NCBI GenBank assembly: GCA_029204225.1
Contig: CM055107.1
Span: 7,890,472 to 7,954,471 of the forward strand
From: Diphasiastrum complanatum
Lineage: Eukaryota; Streptophyta; Lycopodiopsida; Lycopodiales; Lycopodiaceae
Length of the DNA: 64,000 nt
Reading direction: 5' to 3'
The stretch's first letter is position 1. Each line of letters starts with the position of its first letter. The notes beneath the pieces were generated by a model. It was not told where the DNA came from and made no database searches. It was given only the letters and a program-made list of their open reading frames with translations. Of this stretch, positions 32,429-44,330 are shown one piece after another. A program made the position numbers and the translations under genes.

Positions 32429-34020
32429 ACTTACAAAAGCTAAGTTAAAAATACTTTATTGAATAATTGTGCTCCATGGCACTTATTAGCCTAAGGCCCA
32501 ATGTTGGACTCACACACGCAAGATGCCAACTGGTCGCCTGTTTCTAATACTTCTGACTCTCTACTTTATTGTTTGGGCTTGTTCCAGAAGCCTCTTGCCA
32601 TATTCTAGAATATTCCATGTCGTTCCCAGAATCGGACAACAGAAATTTTTGAAGATAGAAATGTCGTGGAGGACATGGCGATGCCAACTGATACAGCTCA
32701 TGAACAAGATTGTGATGTCATGTACTACTAATACATTAGTGTTTATCAATGCATCAGAATAGCCATTGTAAGCTTTGTAGGCCCAAAAGGAGCTATTAGC
32801 CTTAATAACAAGGCGATTCTCTCTTTAGGCCCTTCAAAGTAACTAATAAGGATAATAGGCCAATAAGGGCCCAATGTAGTTTAAATAATACTTAACAAGG
32901 GCTAACTATCCCTCAAGATAGTTAAGTGAAGTAAGAGCATTGTCTATAACTAGGCAAGAGACATCATTTTTTGAATCTTTTGGCTCATTTGCAAGTGAGA
33001 TCTTCTAGCTTTCTTCTTGTGAATGTGAGCCATAGGGATTTCCATTGCTAGGTCTCATGTGCCTTATCTACATGAATCCATACTCATGTACATTGGTTTG
33101 TACTCTTCTTTTCATTTCTATTGTGATTCCACTAAGATCTTTGTGTTTCTAGCTTTCTATGAATATGCTATCTTGAATGCTTTGTACTTTTCTTGTTCTT
33201 AGCTTTACTTCCATTGTAATTGCTAATTGCTTAGATTTGACACATGACATTTCTTGGGATCAAAGCTTAGATCCTATATTCATGATGATTTTATGTGAAT
33301 TTCATTAGATTTGATGAGTTCATTGTTTTTGTAGCTTTCTTTTTGCTAATTTTTAACTTTGAATTTTTCAGGTCTGCTCAGACCAATTTTTGACACTCAA
33401 TTTCATTTTTCATTTCTAATTTGATTTTATAGACTTGTAGATCTTTGTTTTATCTTTCATTTGCACCAATTTGCAAGGCATTTGGATAAGAGATGCAAAA
33501 GTTATTGCACTTTTCCCAAAAGGTATCAAATAGGTGACTAGAATTTTGCTTTCACTTGATTTGAATTTTTCAGATTTGATCTGAGTTTTTATTTCAAATT
33601 TCTTTACATAAGATTTTAGAGCATTGTCTGAGCTTTGATCTGATCCATATGGCAGGTCATTTGGATTAGTATTCAAAAACTTATGACAAATCTTGATTTG
33701 TAGCTTTAGTTTTGCTAGTTTTTTTCCTTCAATTTTCAGACCTATTCTTGTGATTTATTTGACCTATCAAATCACCTCAATCATTGATTTGATCTATAGG
33801 CTGATAGAGCTTCTTGTTAACTTTTCAGAGGTGATTTGGATCAATATTCAATAAGTTATGATCAAATTAGTGGAGATGGTCAAACTAGCCAAAATTTTGA
33901 AAACAAATTTACAAGTGAAAGAGAAGCATTTCAAGTTTTCAATTTTGAAGTTTCATTTCCTTGTAAATATTTTTTTGAATTCTTCATTTTGAAGTTCAAC
34001 TATAGAAAAAAAACAAACGT
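32429..34020. other. No recognisable gene
   Basis: AT-rich sequence with recurring TTTTCAG and TTTGATCTGA words from 33,350 to 33,850, perhaps a decayed LTR. No conserved protein motif in any frame. Confidence 0.5.
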
Positions 34021-34079
34021 AACCTCACCTACCCACAGCCATAACCTAGCTTAAACCTGCCCTATTCCTACCCTAACCC

Positions 34080-34190
34080 TACTCGGCTACCCATTTAAAC
34101 ACTCGGCTACCCACTGAAACACTCGGCTACTCGGCTACCCATTCAAACACTTGGCTACTCGGCTACCCACTCAAAGCCTCGGCTCGGTCC
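34080..34190 (+). repeat. ACTCGGCTACCCA minisatellite
   Basis: Seven or so occurrences of ACTCGGCTAC, five of them extending to ACTCGGCTACCCA and followed by YT.AAAC; unit length is 21 with 9-base internal duplications (ACTCGGCT). Directly precedes the aminopeptidase pseudo-exon. Confidence 0.8.
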
Positions 34191-34293
34191 ACTTCCATAC
34201 TATTTCCTTATTTCTTCCCTCTCACGATCAGTGTGATGGATGCTGCTGATGGCATTGACCGATTCTCAGAAGCACCAATGGGATCCACGTACG

Positions 34294-34757
34294 AAACAGA
34301 TTCAAATCAGGCTTGCCAAAATGCACATGCGAGTGACATCAGTTGTGCCATCAAGGTACTATCCCCCAGAATCGCAAAGATACATAAAATCGGCGTGTAA
34401 TTCTGCACAACTTTCTGGTTTTGGAGCATGGTGGATGATGGCAGCATTTGACCCAACTGAAGATATTGTTTCAAAGCTCAACCCCATAAAATGCTGTTGC
34501 TTTGACCGAAATTCCTCCAACTTATCACTCACAGAAACTTCTGTCAACTTTTCTTCCTCGGTGCGCTTCCGTTTGTGAGATCCATTCTCTAAATAGTAGC
34601 CTACAGCACCATAGAGCTCTTGCATCTGTCCATCAAGCCATGCCAAATAAGAGACAATAGCAACTCCATCACGAATGTGTGCATTTCGCAATCCTTCAAG
34701 CTCCACAGGATGGTTTAGAGCCTTTGCAAGGGCAATTGGTGACTGCTGCAAGATGAT
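34294..34757 (-). pseudogene. Aminopeptidase P1 (Xaa-Pro aminopeptidase) exon remnant
   Basis: Minus-strand exon, acceptor TTGCATGTAG then codons from 34757, donor GTACGT at 34293. It encodes SPIALAKALNHPVELEGL, NAHIRDGVAIVSYLAWLD, LTEVSVSDKLEEFRS, LSFETISSVGSNAAIIHH and YLCDSGG, followed after a TAG stop (34359-34361) by YLDGTTDVTR with the two metal-binding Asp, then a one-base loss before VHFGKPD. This is the linker and N-terminal part of the M24 metallopeptidase domain of cytosolic aminopeptidase P1, which removes N-terminal residues next to proline. Intron-like borders suggest a genomic, not processed, copy. No other exon was found nearby (the SPIALAKAL exon should have neighbours), so it looks like an isolated captured or relict exon. 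Confidence 0.8.
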
Positions 34758-35389
34758 CTACATGCAACTTGGTGTATATAATTAGACTTGCAAGTAGCAA
34801 GTCAACCCATATCAATGCGGCACCACTTGTATCAAATTTCGAAAAATATGACATGTTCCTACATAGGAAAATTGTAAAATTTCCTAGTTAGAGACTATTT
34901 TTACAAGTTTAGAAATCTATTTGGACTCCTTTTAATTGAGACAACATTTTTCCTAGTTAAAAAATATACACATTAGAAAATGTATGTGTACAAATTCTAT
35001 CTAGGAAAACATCAAAATTCCTAGATACATTTGCACCATCTTTAACTAGTAAAAATATTTCCTACTAATAAAATGTATCTTGGCATATATTTCATCTCGG
35101 AAATCCCTTGATCTAACTAGGATTTTTCTAAAAAAAAAAATGTATGTGATATCAAGTTAATTTAAGAAAAAAATTAATTTTCTAAATACATTTTGAATTA
35201 TGAATTAAAAAACATTCTTATGTATTATAAAGGCATGCCTTTTTCACTTGATATACCTCAAAATCGATGCAATATATCAATTGAGATACAACTTTGGCAT
35301 GCAATACACAAGGTTGTTTATAGAGTGATCAAATTCAAAGAATATCGAGCTGCTTTCAAGCTTCAAATCATTCAAAGTTGATGCATGTC
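34758..35389. other. No recognisable gene
   Basis: Very AT-rich, with repeated ATTTCCTAG / CTAGGAAA words between 34,850 and 35,130. Confidence 0.5.
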
Positions 35390-37460
35390 ACCCAAAATAG
35401 CTAAAATATAATGCCCAACAAGCGATTTGGTGCTTATCATTAAGCATAGTTCATCAAATGATCAAAATTAACCAATCTCAATGTTAATAGCTTCAGATTG
35501 TTCGAGTACGATCCCTTATCAATGGAAGTATTTCCTATCACTTCAGATAGCTCAAATTTGATATCTATTTTTCAAGATAGCTTGAATTTAATGCCTACAC
35601 ACAAGAATGCTCAATTTTGATCCTCACCTGTGGACGTGGCTCATTGAGTGATCAAATTTGACTAATATCAACTCCAGTACATTGTAAATTGGTCATGTTT
35701 GATCTCTTGTTGTTAGTGTTGACCCCTATGACACAAGATATCCCAAACTTCATTTCACTTGATATCAATCAATTTTGGCCCTTAGAGTGTTCATTGAGTG
35801 ATTAAATCAAATGAATTCTAAACTTAGGACAACTACATAGCTCAAATTTCACACATATGACTTAAATTAATGCTCAAATTTAATGCATAACATGTAATTT
35901 TGGACTTTGTTAGTTGACATGGCTCATTGACTGATCAAGCTAAATCATTTTTAAGTCTAGTACATTTAGATTGTTTGAATTTGATTGCCTATTGATGAAG
36001 TTGACCCCTATCATCGAATCGATTGGTTGAGAGGTTTAAAAGAGAATGTCATCATTGGTTGAATGATTCCCACTGGTACTGGATGTGAAGGAATAATTTG
36101 GCAAAGAGATAGCTTAAATTCAATGTATGTCATTCAAGATGGCTTGATTTTGAACATTATCACTCAAAAATGTCCATTAAGTGATGAAATTAGAAGAATC
36201 TTGTGTCCAAGTCTAATAATTGACTAATATTGACTCCGGAACATTTAAATTGCTCATGTTCGATCCCTTGTTGATAGAATTGATCCCTATGACACAAGAT
36301 ATCCCAAACTGTATTCACTCAAGATCAATCAATTTTGGCCCTTATCGCTCAAGATTGTTCGTTGAGTGATTATATTATATGAACCCTAAGCTTAGGGCAA
36401 CTACATAGCTCAAATTTCACGCATATGACTTAAAATAGCTCAAATTTGATGCATAACATGTAATTTTGGACTTAATTAGTTGACATGTCTCATTGAGTGA
36501 TCAAGTTCAATCATTTTTTAAGTCTAGTACATTTAGATTGTTTGAATTTGATTGCTTATTGAGGAAGTTGACCCCTATCACATGAGATAGCTAAAATTCA
36601 ATGTATATCACTCAAGATGGCTTGATTTTGGACATTATCACCCAAAAATGTCCATTAAGTGATGAAATTAGAGGAATATTGTTAGACTAGAACCAACTTG
36701 ATGTCTACATGTCTCAATAGCTTCAGTTCAACGCCTATACTACAAGTTAGTCTCTAACTACTTAACATGGCTCATCAAGTGATCAAACTCAATTGATCTC
36801 AATTTTAAAACATTTAGATTGCTTGAGTTCTATCTCTCATTGGTGGAATATGTTCCTATCACTTGAGATAGCTCATAATGACATCTGCTAAAAATAGGTC
36901 AATTACCTCTTTAGATTCTGTTTGAACATCTACAAATCAATACTCTAATTTAAACTATGACAATGAATGATGAGTCACTTGAGACCACTCAAATTTGGTC
37001 CCTAGTGCTCAAGAATGATGAAATCAGATGAATTTTGAGCTTAGGATCACATAGCTCGAATTTCATTCACATGACTCAAAATAGCTCAAATTTAATGCGT
37101 AGCATGTAATTTTGACTTTTATTAATTTACATGCTTAATTTTAGTCATTCGCGAGTCCAATATGTTTAAGTTTCCTTGAATCTAATTCCTTCTTGACGAA
37201 GTTGACCCCTATCACATGAGATAGGTAATATTCAATGTATATCACTCAAGAAGGCTCCATTTTGGACATGATCACCCAAAAATTTTTATTAAGTGATGAA
37301 ATTAGAGGGATCTTGAGTCCAAGACATTAAGCTAGCACATGGATACCACTTGCAATAACTCGAGTCTAATACATATACTACAATTTAGCTTTAACTCCTT
37401 GACATGGCTCATCTGAGTGATCGATCTCAATTCCAAAGCATTTAGACTCCTTGAGATCTA
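35390..37460 (-). repeat. Degenerate satellite-like array, ~2 kb
   Basis: Dense imperfect repeats of phrases such as CCTATCACTTGAGATAGCTCA, AAATTTGATGCCTATC and CATTGAGTGATCAAAT. A higher-order unit is visible: the block beginning TGACTAATATCAACTCC at 35,659 recurs at 36,221 (period 562) in near-collinear form over ~370 bases, and again partly from about 36,780. The opposite-strand versions occur at 17,900-18,720 and 42,885-43,280. No coding sequence. Confidence 0.75.
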
Positions 37461-37759
37461 TCTCTCATTGTTGGAATTGGCTTCTATCATCATCTTATCA
37501 GTCTGTATGGAATTCGAACATCTTCATCTGGGTGGTCAAGGTCGTTCCCTTTGTCGATGTGGGCAGGTCGTAGTACTATCTGTTGAGGACCTCGTAGTTG
37601 ATTGGATATTCATCAGTCATCGTTCTTGCCTCGTCAAATCTGACATCTTTGACAGTCTTTACTTCATTGGTTTGAGGCATGTATATTCTGTAATAGGAAA
37701 AATGTACATCATATCCAACCAAGACTTCTATTTTGAAGATAGACTGTCATACTGCATGC

Positions 37760-38548
37760 TTATGACCAAAAATCCTTTGGTAGTTTCATCTCAGCTAGCA
37801 TAGATCTGGCACTTTCCACAATCGTATGATTCTTGCGCTCAGCTACACCATTGAGAGCAGGAGTGTGAGCTTGCGTAAATTGTCTTTTAATCCCACATTG
37901 ATCACAAAGATCATTGAAGTCATTAGACTTGTACTCACCTCCACTATCTGATCTTAGGACTTTGATCTTCCTACCTGTCTGATTTTCGACCAATGCTTTG
38001 AAGCTCTTGAAATTGTCAAATGCATCTGATTTCTTCTTCAAGAAGTAGATCCACGTCTTACATGACATATCATCAATAAAGGTCATGAAATAGAAGGCTT
38101 TACCTAAGGACATGGTCCACTTAGGCCCGCATAAATCTGTGTGGATTAAATCCATGATGTTCTTTGCTCTTGCAACACCCCCTTTATTGAACTTTTCTCG
38201 ATGCTGCTTCCCATATACACATGATTCACACATCAATTTCAAGTGGTCTTCAATGGTAGGCAATCTTGTTACCATCTCCAATTTTCTCATCAAACTGAGA
38301 CTTCCCAAGTTCAAGTGACCAAGCCTCTTATGCCACAACTCAGTTTGCGATGGAATGGATGATACAAGTCCATGTTGCCTCTTGATTGTAACATTCAACC
38401 TGTACAATTTTGTATTGGGCTCCCTTACTCCATACGCAATAACTTTGAACTTTTGGTTCACATCCTTCACAAAGCAACGATCATGGGTGAATTCTACTTT
38501 CAACTTTTGATCAGTAATGACTCCAACAGAAAGTAGATTTTTCTTCAA
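37760..38548 (-). pseudogene. Copia pre-integrase and integrase, well preserved
   Basis: 262 codons open. Pre-integrase: NLLSVGVITDQ, ELWHKRLGHLNLGSL and CESCVYGKQHREKF (the zinc-binding HHCC unit: H in WHKRLGH, C-x2-C). Integrase core: HTDLCGP (first Asp), VLRSDSGGEY (second Asp), NGVAERKNHTIVESARSM (Glu). All three catalytic residues are present. It is followed by frame-shifted C-terminal sequence, so no complete polyprotein can be made. Confidence 0.88.
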
Positions 38549-38565
38549 ACCTGGTACGTAAAGTA

Positions 38566-39026
38566 CTACCTGATCATCCTGCTTTTGCCATCAGGTAGTT
38601 GGATTGAAACGGTTTCTATCCCCTTGATCTTGCACACCTCACCATTTGCTTGTGAAACGGACGTTCCATTATCCAACACTTTCAAGCTATTGGACCAATT
38701 CTTGTTACCTGTCATGTGTCTTGTGACTCCCGAGTCAATATACCACGCTTGATCATCTTGATTAGATGACAATGTAGATATGAAGATGCTAGAGTCTTCA
38801 ATTTCACCCTCATGGACAAGGTTACCTACTTGTTTTGGTTTCCCCTTGCCTTGTTCCTCCAGGAATTTGCGACATTCACTCTTCCAATGGCCCTTTTTAC
38901 CACAATGGAAGCACTTGTCTTTCTTCTTGGTCTTACTGGAAGATCCCTCATCCTCCTGAGTCCTGGCAAATTGCTGCTTAGACTACTTCTTGCCCTTGCC
39001 CTTGCCTTGTTTTTGGTGTGTCGCAA
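38566..39026 (-). pseudogene. Copia zinc knuckle and protease
   Basis: The zinc knuckle near 38,880-38,930 is readable in part (CGKKGHW..EC..F). The protease frame (38566-38772) has AWYIDSGVTRHMTGN with the DSG catalytic triad, continuing to VSIQLPDGKS. Stops separate it from gag and from integrase. Confidence 0.8.
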
Positions 39027-39156
39027 GTGCCTAATCGTCAGTATTCTGACATCTAGCTTTCACCATTTCTCGTGGTTGCTCTTCTTGCATCAAGATTCCT
39101 GTGAGCTCGTCAAAGGTTGGCAATCTTTCTCTTGATGTTATTCCGCTCACAAACAT

Positions 39157-39591
39157 CTAATAGGGTTCTGCAATGCCGCACAATGCATTGTGTACCAGCT
39201 CCACATCACGTATGCGCTCACCAATAGAATGCAGTTCATCCCTCATTGTCTTGATTCTGGTCATATACGTTTGAATCTGCTCTCCTTGTTCCATTCGGGC
39301 ACTATTCAGCTTTGACTTCAGAAATATGATTCTAGACGGATTTGACGTCTCGAACTGCTCCTTTAGCACATCCCATGCCTGTCTGGGTGTAACAGCATCA
39401 CAAATGTGGGTAATGATGTGATCCTTCACTGACAAGTTAATGAAGGTCAAAGCTTTTCTCATCTTTTTGTCGAACACTTTGATATCCGCTTTATTTGGCG
39501 GCCTTCTCTCATCACCTGTGACGACTTCCCACACGTCTTTTTCCATCAGTATGTTTTTCATTTTGAATTTCCACACTGCATAGTTGATCAT
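39157..39591 (-). pseudogene. Copia gag
   Basis: 145-codon open frame: INYAVWKFKMKNILMEKDVW, AWDVLKEQFETSN and LKSKLNSARMEQGEQIQTYM, followed by LHSIGERI. This is the DUF4219/UBN2-type Copia gag. The expected start a few codons further upstream (MANMGESI..., about 39,640) is in another frame. Confidence 0.85.
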
Positions 39592-39679
39592 CCCGAGTCC
39601 AATTTGCTACTTTCACTCAAAATGGACTCTCCCATGTTTGCCATCGCAAAATTGCTTGAAACTTCTGCCGTAGGCTAAA

Positions 39680-40404
39680 AGCAGTATGTTGAGACCAACT
39701 GTGATGTCAGAAGTTTTAAATGATGACCTACACTTTTTCCCTTACCAGGCCACTCGTCGCTTTTCCACCAATTTGAAAGCCAAATCAGCGTCGCCTTCTG
39801 AAATGCACTCAGTCGTCAACTCCCAACTACGTGCCCAGTGGAATGGTGAAATCACTTTTGGCGCACTCCGAACACTTTCTCCTCTACAATCAATCTATTT
39901 TGCTATATCGTACTTGCAGGTACAGTTCGGGTGCCCTTCGTTTGGAGGTTATAGACTTTTGTTTGGGTCAAAACGGACAAAGGACCCAAAAATAGGGATT
40001 TTCCTTGTTTCTGAACTGTTTCTTCACCTTGAAGAAACTTCACTCTTCACTTGTGAAGGGACCTAACTCAACTTTCACTTTGAAATTTTTTAATGAAGTT
40101 GAAGGCCAAAATACACTTCAAGACCCTTCAACCTTTCATGGGCTCTTTAAGTTGTCATCCAACGGTCACTTCACATCCACGGTCTAGATCACTCCTTGAG
40201 AAATCAATCTCCACCGTTCATTCGTATCTCTTCTCAATCCTGCAGCTGTGATCTTTCCATAACGCTGAATCAGGGTACTCTGGCCGCTGGACCCTTTGGA
40301 GCGCTACAGCTCCACTCCCTTCACCGCGCGCGACAGCCTCCTCGCGGCCTCCTTCTTCCTTCAAGCTTCCAAGCTTGCTAGTTATGGCATCTCTTATTGT
40401 TAAC
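39680..40404. other. No recognisable gene
   Basis: Sequence with higher GC near 40,320 (CCGCGCGCGACAG). No motif recognised; short open frames only. Confidence 0.45.
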
Positions 40405-42172
40405 TGATATTTTCACACGAAAAATCGGGCTAATATTGAAGTTTAAGTTTGCAATAATTGAAGAAAACCGGCATGTAAAACCCGGTTATTTGAGAAAAAT
40501 CGGCTCAAATTTGCCTTAGAACTGGGTCCCAACCCATCCTAAAGTGGCTAGACACAGTTTAAAAGTAAGTAACTGACTTTCGAAAAAACCGTCAAAAATA
40601 TTTTGTGGTCAAGTTTTGTAAGACCGAGCCAAAAGTGCCGGTCCACCTAGAATTGGGTCCCAGCCCACCCTAAATGAGGCTAGAGCAAATTTTGCGGCCT
40701 TAGAAATGGCCGGTAAATATTTTACGACTTTTCAAAAAAATGGCCAGTGGTAAAAGAATAACCGATATGACCATGCTAAAATCTCACCATGTACTGAGTC
40801 CATTTTTACTAATATATGATCACTCACTGTATTTTGCAGGGAAACCCTGTTGTCGTGGGAGCCCTAGTCATGAATGCCGAAAAATTCCACAGAAAAAAAA
40901 ACCGAGAAAGAAAAGTTTCGAGTAAAAATGGGACCGGGAAATATGGATTCAGTGTCAAGGAGTCACAGAAGCCCTCACGGCAAAGTTTGGGCAATTTACG
41001 GGCAATGAACGAAATGTGCGGGCCAAGTGGTTACCCAACAGGCCAAAAATTCAGACAAATGAGCAGTAGGCACACGGCCCTTGAAAAATCCAAGAAAGGC
41101 CGAAAACATAGGTACCCAAAGAAAAACGAAGGCTGCCTACTAAAAATAGGGGTTGAAAAAGGGCCTCACCCAAAATTTGGATAATAAATGCCAAAACACC
41201 TTGGAGGCTATAAAAATTGGGAGGTACACCCACTAGCCATTGATATTTTGGGGTTCTAGGGTGTACAAAAGAGAAAACTTGAATGGCCTCCCTAGCCTTT
41301 GACAAAAATGGCATCTTGGCTAGTTTTGGAAGAGAGCCTTGAATGCACCACTACCCCACTCTCTTATGGAGGCCACTAGGTGTACTATCAAATGGGTTGA
41401 GGACAAATGGCAAAGAGGGCTTGAAGGGCATGAAAATTGGCAAAGCCTCATTTTGAAAGGGGACACTTGGGTTTTCCTATAAAAAGGAGCCAACTCTTTG
41501 TATTTGTGGATGTGTGTTGAGAGTTAGTGTATTTGGAAGTTAGTGCTTTTGGATGTTAGTGCTTTTGGCTGTTCATAATTTGAGAGTGGAGTATAGTTGG
41601 ATGATGATGTGATAGTTTTGATGTGATGTTGGTTGAAAGTTTTTTAGAGTTGAAAGTTTTTGGAAGATGGGTGCTTGCTTGAGAGATCTTTGTTCATGAG
41701 TAGGTTTGATTCCTTGTAAGTTTGGTTTGATGGATGGTTAAATGTTGCTTTTGCCTTGTAGTATGCTTATGCATTGGTGCAAGTATTGTCTTGCATAGTT
41801 ACTTGTGGAGTGATGGATGTTTGGGGTTGAATGCTTGTTAGTGGATTGAGAGTAGACTCACTTGTAGTTGCTAGCAATGGATAGGTTGGGTGCCTGTGGC
41901 TTGGTTTGAGAGTTGTGTTTTTTTCCTCCAATTAGTTGATTGATTGTTGGAGGCTTGACTGGGTTGATAGAGCTTTTGTTTGCACTCCTTGGGATTGAAT
42001 CTATGCTTGTTGATGGGAAAAGTGGGTTGTGCTTGAACATTGAAAGTAATGTGAGTGTTTGGTAGTAGTTTTTGCGTAGTTGCTTGTAGAGTGAGGGATG
42101 GTTAGAGTTGAATATCATTGTTGGTGGATTGAGACTTGGTTGCAATTGACATCAATGATTAGGATGGGTGTT
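40405..42172 (+). repeat. ~1.77-kb inverted-repeat arm 1 (probable long LTR)
   Basis: Collinear reverse complement of 46,385-48,175. Starts TGATATTTTCACACGAAAAATC. Contains AACCGGC/AACCCGG words near the start and a TATA-like TATAAAAAGGAGCC near 41,480, as expected of an LTR promoter. Its right end holds a two-copy tandem repeat (~290-base period: GTTACTTGTGGAGTGATGG at 41,800 and GTTGCTTGTAGAGTGAGGG at 42,080). No PBS or polypurine tract adjoins it, so it may be a solo or truncated LTR. Confidence 0.75.
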
Positions 42173-42230
42173 TGTGGCTTGGCTTGGAAGTGTGCAATGC
42201 ATAAAAGCCGAAGCTGTTAAAAACATAGTT

Positions 42231-42285
42231 CATTTTTGCAGACTGTCGCGACACTTAGAGTATTTTTGCAGACTGTCGCGAAAGT
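42231..42285 (+). repeat. Two-copy TTTTTGCAGACTGTCGCGA repeat
   Basis: ATTTTTGCAGACTGTCGCGA occurs at 42,231 and 42,262 with a third partial copy after. Minor local duplication. Confidence 0.7.
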
Positions 42286-42609
42286 AATGTATTTCTGCAA
42301 ACTTGTTCTAAATGCTAATTTCATGGAAGTCCTTGAAGATGGCCAAGTCTTTCATGACTTCAAATTATTGAACTTAACATCTGAACTTGAAATCATGACA
42401 GGATTGGTTACCCTTTGTTGGAGATCAGCCGGAAGTCCGTTGTAGACATTCTTCAAATAATTTGGCTGTCTAAGTTTGGGATTCCTGCAGGTATCATATG
42501 AGCAGACATAGAACCAAAGTTGGTTTCACCTGACCCTAGATGAATGATCAATAAATGTGCAAGAAGAATCATGAAATAGAAATTAGTCATTCACCAAGGA
42601 GGAAACTAT

Positions 42610-42890
42610 GAGATTAATTTCCAAGAGTCCCCCTTAAGGTCACGGTTGGTGTCTTGGTATCTTCATCAGGTTCAGCTTGTTGAAGAATTTCCGGTGCTTG
42701 ATCCTGGGAAGTGCTTTGGTAAAAATGTCTGCGACCATTTCTGTTGTGGAGTAGTATTGAAGGATCACTTGCCTTGAGAAAACTTTCTCCTGAATGAATT
42801 GATACTGGATTTCTATGTGCTTGGATTTGCCAATACAATACTTGCATCTCCTAATGATGCAGTTGGCATTGGACCACATAGATCGCTATG
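42610..42890 (-). pseudogene. Copia RNase H C-terminal fragment
   Basis: Minus-strand frame with CKYCIGKSKHIEIQYQFIQ, ILQYYSTTEMVADIFTKAL and RKFFNKLNL, the Copia RNase H tail (SKHI-I-YHF-RE, DI-TK-L). It starts and ends in unrelated sequence. The 3' LTR that should follow (below 42,610) is not recognised. Confidence 0.8.
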
Positions 42891-43280
42891 AGCAAACTAG
42901 AGTGACAAGTGCCAAAATGGGGCTACCTCGTATGATGTTGGTCAATTATGGTCACTAAGGATCAACTATGTCGAGGGATAAGGAGAAAAATCATAGCATA
43001 GGTATGAAAGTCAAGCTATCTTGAGCGAGAGTCGTCAAATTTGAGCTATCTGAATGTCCTAAAGTTGAGATTCCTCTAATTTGATCACTCAATAAAAAAT
43101 ATCATCTGATAAGATCAAAAATTGACCTATCTCTGATGATGCACATCAAATTTGAGTTATCTCGTTTGATAGGGGCCAACTCCATCGACAAGGGATGTGA
43201 TACGGGTCAATTCCATCAATAAACTGGTCGAACTTGGGCAATCAAAATGTCTTAAATTTGAGATTGGTCAAGTGTAATCA
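42885..43280 (+). repeat. Degenerate short-repeat DNA, same family as 17.9 kb
   Basis: CAAATTTGAGTTATCTCGTTTGATAGGGGCCAACTCCATCGA (read in parts) matches the 18,000 region closely and the complement of 37,200. Confidence 0.7.
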
Positions 43281-43292
43281 ATTGATGAACTA

Positions 43293-43568
43293 TGAGTTAG
43301 AATTAAAGTAGAATCACTGTGCCACTGTATTGTGGGTCCTATCAGTTGATAAGGATCAGTTGGCCTCGCCACGAGGCAAGTCGATGGGACACACGTCCCG
43401 TCAACGGCAACCTGGGTCATGCATGGGTTGCCTGAGTGAACAACTATATGTACAGTGTAATTTCATTTTGAGAAATACAGTTGCTATGTGAGCTTGCTGT
43501 GGAGAGTGTTTTCTGTCTGTGTGTCTGTGTAGCATAATTTGTGTTCTTGTTCGAAGCAAATTCTAAGT
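43293..43568 (+). repeat. Copia 5' LTR (short, isolated)
   Basis: About 276 bases ending directly before a plus-strand primer-binding site. Ends show weak inverted termini (TTAGAATT / AATTCTAA). The matching 3' LTR is not in the window. A leader of ~350 bases follows with no gag. Confidence 0.55.
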
Positions 43569-43580
43569 TGGTATCAGAGC
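43569..43580 (+). other. Copia primer-binding site
   Basis: TGGTATCAGAGC, plus strand. Confidence 0.88.
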
Positions 43581-44154
43581 CGTACAGGGAGTGTACACAA
43601 TACAGCATCGTCGTTGAAGAGAGCTTCGGAAGAACTGTCTTCTGAGAGTTCGGGGTTTACGGCGGGTTGAAGACGGAAGGAAAAACACTGGTGCAGAGAG
43701 TTTAGCACACAGAAGCCTGGTGAGCTTGAGACTGTGTGAGGATTCAGAGACAAGGGTTGTCGGCTGAATCAGAACCTCAGCAATCGGAATTTTGAAATTT
43801 CGAAGTAGGCTATTTGGTGTTTGCAGTCAGTGTGCATTCAATCGGACACCGTTTGACAAACGGATTAAAGCATCAGAGTTCAAGCAGTAGGGTGACCTCA
43901 GAGCAAAAGGATAGGCCTATCAGAACACTATGAATTGGAAGCCAAGAAGATATTTATGTGAAAAACCTTGGTTGGGGTTTTGGGAGCACAAAATCAGAGA
44001 TTGCTCTCCATTCTGAACTGTTTTGCAAGCTGTGAAAATCCAGAGGAGGACGCCCTAGCAGTGCGAATCAGACCAGTTGAGGCCGTGGACAGCCGCGGCC
44101 CAGAGAGAGAGAAAGATGGTTGAGGAATCATAAGCGTTAGGGCCATTTCCGGTA

Positions 44155-44330
44155 GGGGATTGGTCCAGCCAAAACGTCCTAAAAAAGTCAAGGGGCACCA
44201 CTACTGATGGTGGATATGCCCTACGTGAGTAACGAAGGTCCTGCCACATCCAATCCTGGGGGCTTCCTCTATTACCCCGTGCTCTCGAGCCAATGAGAGT
44301 GTTCTAGGCTCTCAGAAGTATGACTGTAAG
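44155..44330. repeat. Dispersed repeat, copy 2
   Basis: Same-orientation partner of 1,050-1,215. No gene is recognised from 43,600 to 46,380; the stretch 45,500-46,100 is rich in GGCAGG words. Confidence 0.55.

Larger units (their letters stand above)
37500..39620 (-). mobile_element. Copia element fragment (gag-protease-integrase)
   Basis: Minus-strand internal region in normal Copia order with no LTR or RT seen. Gag starts near 39,620, integrase ends near 37,500 in frame-shifted remnants (SWLDMMYIFPITEYTCLKP region). Upstream of gag no primer-binding site was found; the sequence 39,680-40,400 is anonymous. Confidence 0.8.

Noticed and set aside
34080-34190. Telomere-like sequence (CCCTAACCCT near 34,075)
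   Set aside because: Only one and a half CCCTAA units; the array is the unrelated ACTCGGCTAC minisatellite.
37417-37803. 128-codon plus-strand frame
   Set aside because: Lies antisense to the decayed Copia integrase tail and the satellite edge.
39686-40066. 126-codon plus-strand frame beside the Copia gag
   Set aside because: No family motif, no splice context; probably chance.
41858-42145. 95-codon frame conserved with 46,416-46,703
   Set aside because: Conservation is explained by the inverted repeat arms; no domain, and antisense to the likely LTR direction.
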